Assembly: GCA_022729335.1 (NCBI GenBank)
Contig: JALDAE010000005.1
Span: forward strand, 1 to 42,847
Reading direction: 5' to 3'
Source of the DNA: Candidatus Nanoanaerosalina halalkaliphila
GTDB taxonomy: Archaea; Nanohalarchaeota; Nanosalinia; Nanosalinales; Nanoanaerosalinaceae
DNA length: 42,847 nt
Every line of letters starts with the position of its first letter. Position 1 is the stretch's first letter. The position numbers and the translations under genes are program-made. Shown here piece after piece: positions 36,054-42,847 of this stretch. Under the pieces are notes generated by a model. The model made no database searches and was not told where the DNA came from. It saw nothing but the letters and a program-made list of their open reading frames with translations.

Positions 36054-36233
36054 ATGAAGGGTTCATCTTACTTTAAACCAATGGAGGGCAAATGCCCTAA
36101 CTGCGGAGCATTCGGTAATAACACCGAAGAAGTTGACATAGGAGATGGAAAGATCTGTCCTATGTGTAAAACAGTTTTCAACAAGTACATGGTACTTGAT
36201 GAAGGTAAAGAACTAAAATTTAGAAATAATTAA
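36054..36233 (+). CDS. 59-aa zinc-ribbon protein inserted between L32e and L19e (absent from ORF track)
   Basis: SD-like AGGTGGAT then ATG; MKGSSYFKPMEGKCPNCGAFGNNTEEVDIGDGKICPMCKTVFNKYMVLDEGKELKFRNN*; two CPxC knuckles. Confidence 0.8.
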   Translation: MKGSSYFKPMEGKCPNCGAFGNNTEEVDIGDGKICPMCKTVFNKYMVLDEGKELKFRNN

Positions 36234-36245
36234 GAGGTAATATTT

Positions 36246-36692
36246 ATGAACTTAAGATCACAGAGAAGGATGGCAGCTGAAGTATTGAATGTTGGAAAGA
36301 ATCGTGTATGGATTGATCCAGAAAATGTGGAAGAAGTTTCGGAGGCGATCACAAAACAGGATATCAGGAACCTAATTGAATCAGGTGCCATCAAGAAGAA
36401 AAAGAAAAAAGGTACCAGCAAGGGAAGATCCAGGAAAAACAAGAAACAGAAGAAGAAAGGAAGAAGGAAAGGACACGGAAAGAGAAAAGGAAGCAAAGGT
36501 GCAAGGAAGAAACAGAAAGACGACTGGAAGGAAAAAATAAGGGCTATAAGATCCGAGTTAAAGGAAAAAAGAGATAACGAAGAGATCACAAAAAGCCAGT
36601 ACAGGGAACTATACAAGAAAGCTAAGGGAGGCTTTTTCCGAAACAAGAAACATATGAACCTTTATATAGATAAAAACGTGAAAGGTGAGTGA
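36246..36692 (+). CDS. rpl19e: 50S ribosomal protein L19e
   Basis: 'NLRSQRRMAAEVLNVGKNRVWIDPENVEEVSEAITKQDIRNLIESGAIKKK'. Confidence 0.95.
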   Translation: MNLRSQRRMAAEVLNVGKNRVWIDPENVEEVSEAITKQDIRNLIESGAIKKKKKKGTSKGRSRKNKKQKKKGRRKGHGKRKGSKGARKKQKDDWKEKIRAIRSELKEKRDNEEITKSQYRELYKKAKGGFFRNKKHMNLYIDKNVKGE

Positions 36693-36693
36693 A

Positions 36694-37206
36694 ATGGCAG
36701 ATGGACCAGGATACAAAGTACATCATAGAAGAAGAAGAGAGCAGAAGACGGATTACAAGAAAAGATTGGAACTTGTAAAATCAGGAAAACATAGAGCTGT
36801 TGTTAGGAAAAGCAACAAACATATGAACGTCCAATTTGCTCTTTACAACAAAGAAGGAGACGAAATTATCACTTCGGCCAAATCATCTGATCTTGAGGAA
36901 TTTGGCTGGGAAAACCATACCGGTAACCTGCCAGCAGCATACCTAACAGGGCTTCTTGCAGGAACAAGAGCACTTGAAGAAGGTATTGAAGAAGCAGTAG
37001 TGGATCTTGGTCTTCAGATGAAGAATCATGGTACAAGGATTTTTGCAGCTGTCAAGGGAATTTCGGATTCCGGAGTAGATATAAATGCAGATAGTAACTC
37101 TTTCCCTTCAGAGGAAAGGATTGAAGGTCAGCATATAGATAATTACCATGAAAACGGTATCGTTTCAAACTTCGAGGAAACAAAAGAAAATATTATAAGT
37201 GATTAA
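36694..37206 (+). CDS. rpl18: 50S ribosomal protein L18
   Basis: 'YKVHHRRRREQKTDYKKRLELVKSGKHRAVVRKSNKHMNVQFALYNKEGD', 'NLPAAYLTGLLAGTRA'. Confidence 0.95.
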   Translation: MADGPGYKVHHRRRREQKTDYKKRLELVKSGKHRAVVRKSNKHMNVQFALYNKEGDEIITSAKSSDLEEFGWENHTGNLPAAYLTGLLAGTRALEEGIEEAVVDLGLQMKNHGTRIFAAVKGISDSGVDINADSNSFPSEERIEGQHIDNYHENGIVSNFEETKENIISD

Positions 37207-37207
37207 T

Positions 37208-37903
37208 ATGGAAGAAGAAGACAAACCCTGGAAACCAAAGACCAAACTTGGAAGGATGGTCAAGAAGGGTGAAATAAATAATATTCACGAGGCTTTAAAC
37301 CATAGGCTGGCTCTTAGAGAGCCGGAAATTATCGATAAGCTTGTACCCAATCTTGAAGACGATGTCATTCTGATCGGTGGTACTCCAGGTAAAGGTGGAG
37401 GAAAAAGAAGAATTGTTTCAAAAAGAACGGTCAGGATGCACAAGTCAGGAAGAAGGTTCAAGACCAAGGCAATGGTCGTTGCAGGTAACGGAAACGGGAT
37501 TGTTGGCCTTGGTGAAGGATACGCAAATGATACTAGGAATGCAATTCAGAAAGCCAAGCAGCAGGCAAAGCTTAACATTATTGAATTGAGAAGAGGAAAC
37601 GGTTCCTGGGAGGACCGTGGTACCGAACCCACCACGATACCCTTCAAGTCATCCGGAAAATCAGGTTCCGTTGAAGTGGAGATAAAACCAGCACCGAAAG
37701 GTACAGGACTTGCCGCTTCGGAAGACATCAGAAAGCTTTTGAGACTTGGAGGAATCCAGGATCTCTGGATCAAATCAAGAGGAAAAACAAGAACCAGGGA
37801 AAACATTATCAAAGCTACTTTCAAGGCTTTCAAAAACATGAACAACATGAAGGTCACTCCTCAGATTAAGGAGGATACCGGACTAGTAGTGGGGATGATC
37901 TAG
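37208..37903 (+). CDS. rps5: 30S ribosomal protein S5
   Basis: 'KPWKPKTKLGRMVKKGEI', 'GRRFKTKAMVVAGNGNGIVGLGEGYANDTRNAIQKA', 'GTGLAASEDIRKLLRLGGIQDLW'. Confidence 0.96.
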   Translation: MEEEDKPWKPKTKLGRMVKKGEINNIHEALNHRLALREPEIIDKLVPNLEDDVILIGGTPGKGGGKRRIVSKRTVRMHKSGRRFKTKAMVVAGNGNGIVGLGEGYANDTRNAIQKAKQQAKLNIIELRRGNGSWEDRGTEPTTIPFKSSGKSGSVEVEIKPAPKGTGLAASEDIRKLLRLGGIQDLWIKSRGKTRTRENIIKATFKAFKNMNNMKVTPQIKEDTGLVVGMI

Positions 37904-38347
37904 ATGTACGCAGCAGTTAGAGTAAGAGGACAGCCGGATAGAAGTAATAAAGTCGACAAAACCATCGAGCTACTAGGTCTAGATAACAGAAATAAGGTTG
38001 TATTCCTTCCTGAAACAGAAACTTTCGAGGGAATGCTTGAAAAGGTAAAGGACGTAGTTACTTACGGTCAGGTTTCAGAAGATTACCTTGAAGAATTCCT
38101 TGAAGAAAGAACAGATATTGATGAAGTATTTGAAAACCTTGATGTCGGATCAGTTGAGGAACTGGTCGAGAAACTAGATGAAGGTGAGTTAAATCTTTCA
38201 GATGCAGTTGACCAGGGATTTGAAAATCTTTTCAGGTTGAACTCTCCAAAGAAAGGATTTAAAGATACTAAAAGGCAGTTCAAACAGTCAGGTTCCCTTG
38301 GTTTCAGAGAAGGGAACGAAATAGAAACCCTTTTGAAGAGGATGTAG
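37904..38347 (+). CDS. rpl30: 50S ribosomal protein L30
   Basis: 'MYAAVRVRGQPDRSNKVDKTIELLGLDNRNKVVFLPE', 'LNSPKKGFKDTKRQFKQSGSLGFRE'. Confidence 0.93.
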   Translation: MYAAVRVRGQPDRSNKVDKTIELLGLDNRNKVVFLPETETFEGMLEKVKDVVTYGQVSEDYLEEFLEERTDIDEVFENLDVGSVEELVEKLDEGELNLSDAVDQGFENLFRLNSPKKGFKDTKRQFKQSGSLGFREGNEIETLLKRM

Positions 38348-38357
38348 GTGTATCAAA

Positions 38358-38786
38358 ATGGCTAAAAAAGGAAGAGGTAGTGGAACACACGGACACGGTT
38401 CCTCAAAGAAGAACAGAGGAGCAGGAAACCGTGGAGGTAGAGGTAACGCCGGTAGAGGAAAGAAAGCAAAACACAAGAAAGTAACAGGAATGAAAGACGA
38501 TGTACTAGGAGAAAGCGGTTTTAACCGTCCTAAAAAGCTACAGAAAGATGTTAACACCATCAACCTGAAGGAAATAGATCAGAGAATAGAGAAATTTGTT
38601 GAACAAGGATTCGCAGAAGAAAAAGATGGTTCCTATGTCTTTGATGCGAAAGAAGCCGGTTTTGACAAGGTGCTTGCTTCTGGAAGACTTTTCAAGGATA
38701 TAGATGTAAAAGCAGAGGAATTCTCTGATTCTGCCGAGAGAAAAATTGAGGAAAGTGGAAACCAAGCTATTAATATTGAAGACTAG
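38358..38786 (+). CDS. rpl15: 50S ribosomal protein L15
   Basis: 'KKGRGSGTHGHGSSKKNRGAGNRGGRGNAGRGKKAKHK'. Confidence 0.93.
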   Translation: MAKKGRGSGTHGHGSSKKNRGAGNRGGRGNAGRGKKAKHKKVTGMKDDVLGESGFNRPKKLQKDVNTINLKEIDQRIEKFVEQGFAEEKDGSYVFDAKEAGFDKVLASGRLFKDIDVKAEEFSDSAERKIEESGNQAINIED

Positions 38787-38797
38787 GTATTAACAAA

Positions 38798-40228
38798 ATG
38801 TCCATAATACTGGAGATAGGAAAGTATCTACCATCTGTAAGACAGCCGGATAAAAACGTAAAGTTCAAGAAGAGACTTATATGGACAGGTCTTATTCTGC
38901 TTGTTTACTTTCTGATGAGCGAGACCTATGTTATAGGTGGTATACCCGAACAGATGGATCAGTTCCAGGCTCTCCAGACAATTATGGGATCCGAGATAGG
39001 TACGCTTGTAACACTTGGTATAGGTCCTATCGTTACCGCGTCAATTATCCTGCAGCTTCTTGTAGGTTCTGATATAATACCCTGGGATCTTAACAGTTCA
39101 ATGGGCAAACAGAAATTCCAGTACACTCAGAAAATGCTTGCATATATTTTTGGACTTGTTCAGTCGTTTGCTTTTGTTGCAATGGGAGCTATCCAGCCCA
39201 TGGAGGGGATGTTTGCACTTGTAGTTGCGCAGCTAACCCTTGGTGCATGGCTGATTGTTTTGATGGACGAGGTTGTTTCCAAGTGGGGTTTCCACTCCGG
39301 AGTTTCGCTGTTCATCCTTGCAGGTGTGTCAAAAACAATAGTTATTAGGCTTCTTTCTCCACTGACCGGAGGAGGCGAACTCTGGTTTGCAGTTGGAGGA
39401 GAACAACCTGCAGGTGCACTTTTACAGTTCATGACAGGAACATTCAGTGCAGCAACTATCTCGGGTCTTATATTTACAATTGTTGTTTTCATAATTGCTG
39501 CTTTTGCAAGTAACATGCGTGTCGAGATACCTCTAACATTCGGAAACGTCAGGGGTTTCGGCAGGAAATGGCCTCTAAAGTTCCTTTACACAAACGTTAT
39601 TCCTGTAATCTTTGTATCAGCCATTGTTTCCAACCTTAGACTCTGGATATCTGTACTGACCAACAGGGGACTATCTCTTTCGATACCACTGCCGTTTATG
39701 GAAGAACCGTTCTACTTTTTCGGACAGTTCTCCGCAGAGGCCGGGTCTCTACCCAACTCGCTTATATACTACTTTACAGCACCCACTAATCTGCCCCAGG
39801 CTATCTGGAACTCCATAACCACGGGTTCACTTCAGCTTACAGTTCCGGAGATACTGCAGGTTTTCACATACACCGGATTTTACATGATTGGAGCTGCCGT
39901 GTTTTCCGTGTTCTGGATGAAAACGTCGAACCAGGATCCTTCAAGTGTCGCGGACCAGATAATGAACGTGGGTATGAAGGTACCTGGTTTCAGAAAGGAT
40001 AAGAGAGTTATAGTCAAGATCCTCAACAGGTACATCCCTGCTCTTTCGGTACTGGGAGGCCTGACAATCGGTTTCCTTGCAGCACTTGCAGACTTCACAA
40101 ATGCATTCGGAACCGGTACAGGAATCCTGCTTGCAGTGTTTATCTCCTTCCAGTTCTACGAGGAGATTGTAAAGAAACACATGGAGGATATGCATCCTGC
40201 ACTCAGGAACTTCATGGGAGAGTTCTGA
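38798..40228 (+). CDS. secY: preprotein translocase subunit SecY
   Basis: 476 aa, about 10 TM; 'IGTLVTLGIGPIVTASIILQLLVGSDII', 'FGNVRGFGRKWPLKFLYTNVIPVIFVSAI', 'LGGLTIGFLAALADFTNAFGTGTGILLAV'. Confidence 0.96.
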   Translation: MSIILEIGKYLPSVRQPDKNVKFKKRLIWTGLILLVYFLMSETYVIGGIPEQMDQFQALQTIMGSEIGTLVTLGIGPIVTASIILQLLVGSDIIPWDLNSSMGKQKFQYTQKMLAYIFGLVQSFAFVAMGAIQPMEGMFALVVAQLTLGAWLIVLMDEVVSKWGFHSGVSLFILAGVSKTIVIRLLSPLTGGGELWFAVGGEQPAGALLQFMTGTFSAATISGLIFTIVVFIIAAFASNMRVEIPLTFGNVRGFGRKWPLKFLYTNVIPVIFVSAIVSNLRLWISVLTNRGLSLSIPLPFMEEPFYFFGQFSAEAGSLPNSLIYYFTAPTNLPQAIWNSITTGSLQLTVPEILQVFTYTGFYMIGAAVFSVFWMKTSNQDPSSVADQIMNVGMKVPGFRKDKRVIVKILNRYIPALSVLGGLTIGFLAALADFTNAFGTGTGILLAVFISFQFYEEIVKKHMEDMHPALRNFMGEF

Positions 40229-40302
40229 GTTTTATTATCAGGGGGTAACCCTTCTCCCTTATTTAAATATTGGCAATCAATTATTCACAGAGGTTTAGAA
40301 AT

Positions 40303-41058
40303 ATGCATCACGGACCACTTGGTTTTTTTGTTGAACTACTTGAACCTGTTTTCCCCGTCTACAGCCAGATATTCGGGTTTTTCTTTAACTTTGTAGATCC
40401 AAGAATCGCTTCCTTTCTTTCTGTATTACTTGTTTCGATCACCGTTTCACTGATAATTTCTCTGTTATACCTTGTGCTTGTTGACAGGGAGGAGTACAAC
40501 AGGATAAGGGAGAGACAAAAAGAGATACAGGAAAAGGTGAAGGAGGCCCAGGACAACGACGAGATGGAGAAAGCCAACAAGCTCATGAAGGAGTCTTTTT
40601 CGATGCAGAAGAAGTTCATGAAGGCTTCGGTAAAGCCGATGATCGCTTCGATGTTCATATTTTTCCTGATTGTTCCCTGGATTTTGACCACTTTTTCACC
40701 CGTTATCGAGCTTGAAGCAGCCGGAAACGGTACCTTTCAGGGAGAGTTCACCGCAAGAGGTTTCGACCAGCCGATAGGACAGGTGGAACTAATATCTGAA
40801 AACGATACAAACACCGTTCTGGTTGACGGTGAAGAAGTAGAAATTGGTGAATACGTTTCCCACGACGAGAGTAACGAGTGGATCCTGAAAGATATGGAGG
40901 TAGAGGATGACTCCGCCAGGGTGATGTTTTCGTACAGGTTTATACCGCTACCTTTCAACCTGCCTCTTATAGGTAGTACCTTCGAGTGGCTTGGAACTTT
41001 CATCCTTTTCCAGCTACCTTTCAGCATCCTTTTCAGGAAAATGCTGGGAATCCATTAA
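40303..41058 (+). CDS. DUF106/EMC3-family Oxa1-superfamily membrane insertase-like protein
   Basis: 'DPRIASFLSVLLVSITVSLIISLLYLVLVDREEYNRIRERQKEIQEKVKEAQ...KANKLMKESFSMQKKFMKASVKPMIASMFIFFLIVPWIL'. TATA TTTAAATA about 37 nt before the ATG favours 40303 over TTG 40270. Confidence 0.88.
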   Translation: MHHGPLGFFVELLEPVFPVYSQIFGFFFNFVDPRIASFLSVLLVSITVSLIISLLYLVLVDREEYNRIRERQKEIQEKVKEAQDNDEMEKANKLMKESFSMQKKFMKASVKPMIASMFIFFLIVPWILTTFSPVIELEAAGNGTFQGEFTARGFDQPIGQVELISENDTNTVLVDGEEVEIGEYVSHDESNEWILKDMEVEDDSARVMFSYRFIPLPFNLPLIGSTFEWLGTFILFQLPFSILFRKMLGIH

Positions 41059-41111
41059 ACCGGTTTCCCGCCCAGACGATTTCTTTTTAACTTTTGCACT
41101 CCACCGTGTAT

Positions 41112-42089
41112 ATGATGCTTCCGGCAGAGAAAAACTTTAAATCAGGATGGCTTATAAGAGAAGAGGCCGAGACGGACTGGGAACACGGTGAGAGACCTGA
41201 ACAGAGAACCGTCGAGGAAAATCTTTCCAACGGACTTGTTCTTATAGATAAACCTGCCGGTGTCAAGAGCCACGAAGTGTCGGTTGATATCAAGAAATTC
41301 ATGAAAAGGTCTAAAGCCGGTCACTCCGGCACCCTGGATCCGGATGTCACAGGTGTCTTACCCGTGGGTATAGACAACGCCACAAAGGTTTTACAGGCGC
41401 TTAAACATGCCGGAAAAGAGTACAAAGGTACAATGAATCTTTCCGAGGAATTCTCCAGGGAAAAAATTGAGGAAGTGGCCGAGGATTTTATCGGAACCGT
41501 AAAGCAGACACCTCCAGAAATTTCCGCTGTGAAGAGGGAGGAGAGAGAAAGAGAGGTGTACGGTATTGAAATAATTAAAGTCGAGGGCGGAAAAGTTGAT
41601 TTTGTTATAGAGTGCGAGAGAGGTTTCTATGTGAGAGTTTTCTGCAGACAGTTCGGGGAGAAACTCGGTTGTGACGGAGAGCTCGACAGTTTAAGACGCA
41701 CGAAGGTAGGACTGTTCGAGGACGATCAGTGCGTCAAACCCGAAGAACTCAGAGAACAGTTTCAGCTCTACTCAGATGGAAAAGACCACCGTCTTGACCA
41801 GTATGTGAGGCCTGTGGAGGCAGGTGTGAAGCATTTGAAGAAGGTTCTTTTGAAGGACACCGCTGTTTCACCTGTCTGTCACGGAGCCGACCTGGGAACC
41901 ATGGGTATCTCAAAGCTCCAGGAAGACATAGAGAAAGGTGAGACAGTTGCTCTTCTGACCTTGAAAGGGGAGCTGGTCGCTATAGGTGAAGCCCTTATGG
42001 AATCGGAAGAGATGCTGGAAGGAAAAGACACAGCTGTCGAGCTTCAGAGGGTTTTCCTGGACAAGGACGTCTACCCGAGAAAATGGTAA
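41112..42089 (+). CDS. cbf5: Cbf5/TruB-family tRNA/rRNA pseudouridine synthase with PUA domain
   Basis: 'NGLVLIDKPAGVKSHEVSVDIKKFMKRSKAGHSGTLDPDVTGVLPVGIDNATKVLQAL'; C-terminal PUA-like 'AVSPVCHGADLGTMGI...GETVALLTLKGELVAIGEAL'. Confidence 0.94.
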   Translation: MMLPAEKNFKSGWLIREEAETDWEHGERPEQRTVEENLSNGLVLIDKPAGVKSHEVSVDIKKFMKRSKAGHSGTLDPDVTGVLPVGIDNATKVLQALKHAGKEYKGTMNLSEEFSREKIEEVAEDFIGTVKQTPPEISAVKREEREREVYGIEIIKVEGGKVDFVIECERGFYVRVFCRQFGEKLGCDGELDSLRRTKVGLFEDDQCVKPEELREQFQLYSDGKDHRLDQYVRPVEAGVKHLKKVLLKDTAVSPVCHGADLGTMGISKLQEDIEKGETVALLTLKGELVAIGEALMESEEMLEGKDTAVELQRVFLDKDVYPRKW

Positions 42090-42115
42090 AAACTGAAGAA
42101 AAAGCTCTATTCACT

Positions 42116-42355
42116 TTAATCTATTAACTTCAGCACATTTACTGCCGTTAATCCAACTATCAGGGGATAGAAAAGAAACAGGAAACCAAAAGATAAAACG
42201 TTCAGATCGGAGAAAGCGTTCACAAATCCCTCGGAAACCATCTGATTAAAAAACACGTACCAGGTTGGAAATCCTAAGAAACCGGCTACAATGTTCAAGA
42301 GGATAGCCACCACAAGCACCGAATAGCCTGTTACAGAGCCTTCTTTCAAATCCAT
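42116..42355 (-). CDS. small two-TM membrane protein
   Basis: 79-aa hydrophobic ORF. Confidence 0.55.
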   Translation of the reverse strand: MDLKEGSVTGYSVLVVAILLNIVAGFLGFPTWYVFFNQMVSEGFVNAFSDLNVLSFGFLFLFYPLIVGLTAVNVLKLID

Positions 42356-42377
42356 ATTGGAAAGGTATTCACCGACC

Positions 42378-42644
42378 TATTTATAAATGACTTTTTTCAG
42401 AAAAAAGTTTTTATGGCCCTGTAGTTCTTATCTCCGAATTTCTTTGCAGGTTCCATGATCTTGTCGTAGCTTCTATCAATCTTTTTGGAAAGCCATTACC
42501 CTCCATCGTACATTCCCCTGCGTTCTCTTACCGTTTCAACCACCTTTTCCTTTCTATTTATTTCTCCATGTGTCTCTCAAAATACTCCTCGCTGTAGCTG
42601 TGGTATACAGGTTTTACCTCATCTTTAAGTGATTCAAGATCCAT
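42378..42644 (-). pseudogene. possible frame-disrupted small gene
   Basis: MDLESLKDEVKPVYHSYSEEYFERHMEK* (42644-42558), then in another frame 'INRKEKVVETVRERRGMYDGG*WLSKKIDRSYDKIMEPAKKFGDKNYRAIKT': one shift plus one in-frame TAA. Confidence 0.35.
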
Positions 42645-42649
42645 GTTTA

Positions 42650-42841
42650 TCACTCCAGTAATTTTTTGATGAACGGTATATGTATTAATGCTGTTAAAAC
42701 CAATACAACAAGGCCTACAGGCTCCCAGTTCACTCCTGGAAACTTTGTGGCCAGCAGCAAACCGATCGAGGCTCCGAAGAAATACTTGTTTATCCAGGAT
42801 CCAAGGATTGTTTTCGAACCAAGTTCCCTGTAATTGTCCAT
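42650..42841 (-). CDS. small membrane protein
   Basis: 63-aa ORF with two hydrophobic segments. Confidence 0.5.
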   Translation of the reverse strand: MDNYRELGSKTILGSWINKYFFGASIGLLLATKFPGVNWEPVGLVVLVLTALIHIPFIKKLLE

Positions 42842-42847
42842 TTTTTC

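Noticed and set aside
36230-36646. 138-aa hydrophobic minus ORF
   Set aside because: Antisense to the Lys-rich L19e; Phe/Leu-rich artefact of AAG/AAA codons.
1-42847. CRISPR array, transposon or integrase
   Set aside because: No regularly spaced repeats, IS termini or recombinase motifs were seen on reading both strands.

Overview
The window is archaeal chromosome. It carries archaeal-type ribosomal proteins, a histone, Spt4/Rpo7, Kae1/Bud32/Sua5, archease, RtcB, Rpp29, EMC3/DUF106, Cbf5 and a BHB-intron tRNA. The moderately acidic proteome and Glu-rich tails on several ribosomal proteins suggest a halophile or DPANN-like (possibly nanohaloarchaeal) lineage; that placement is inference. The right half (about 26.6-40.2 kb) is an L3-to-SecY ribosomal super-operon. 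The middle holds t6A genes, information-processing genes and tRNA-ligation genes. The left 7 kb and 15.5-20 kb are more accessory. The observations I would follow up first are: (1) a predicted secreted beta-barrel-like protein ending in an OMP-style C-terminal ...GSFEF strand (5508-6356 minus), unexpected in an archaeon; (2) a 59-aa zinc-ribbon ORF absent from the supplied ORF track, between L32e and L19e (36054-36233); (3) a three-hairpin 5' leader upstream of L3; (4) a tRNA-Gln(UUG) with a canonical hBHBh' intron, plus archease and RtcB in the same window; (5) a tightly overlapped operon of a HAD protein and two unknown proteins (15579-17460); (6) a 29-aa ORF coupled by an ATGA overlap to an amidohydrolase; (7) an extra helical module at the S3 C-terminus. 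I saw no CRISPR array, transposase or rRNA. All family assignments are from reading motifs by eye; no searches were run.
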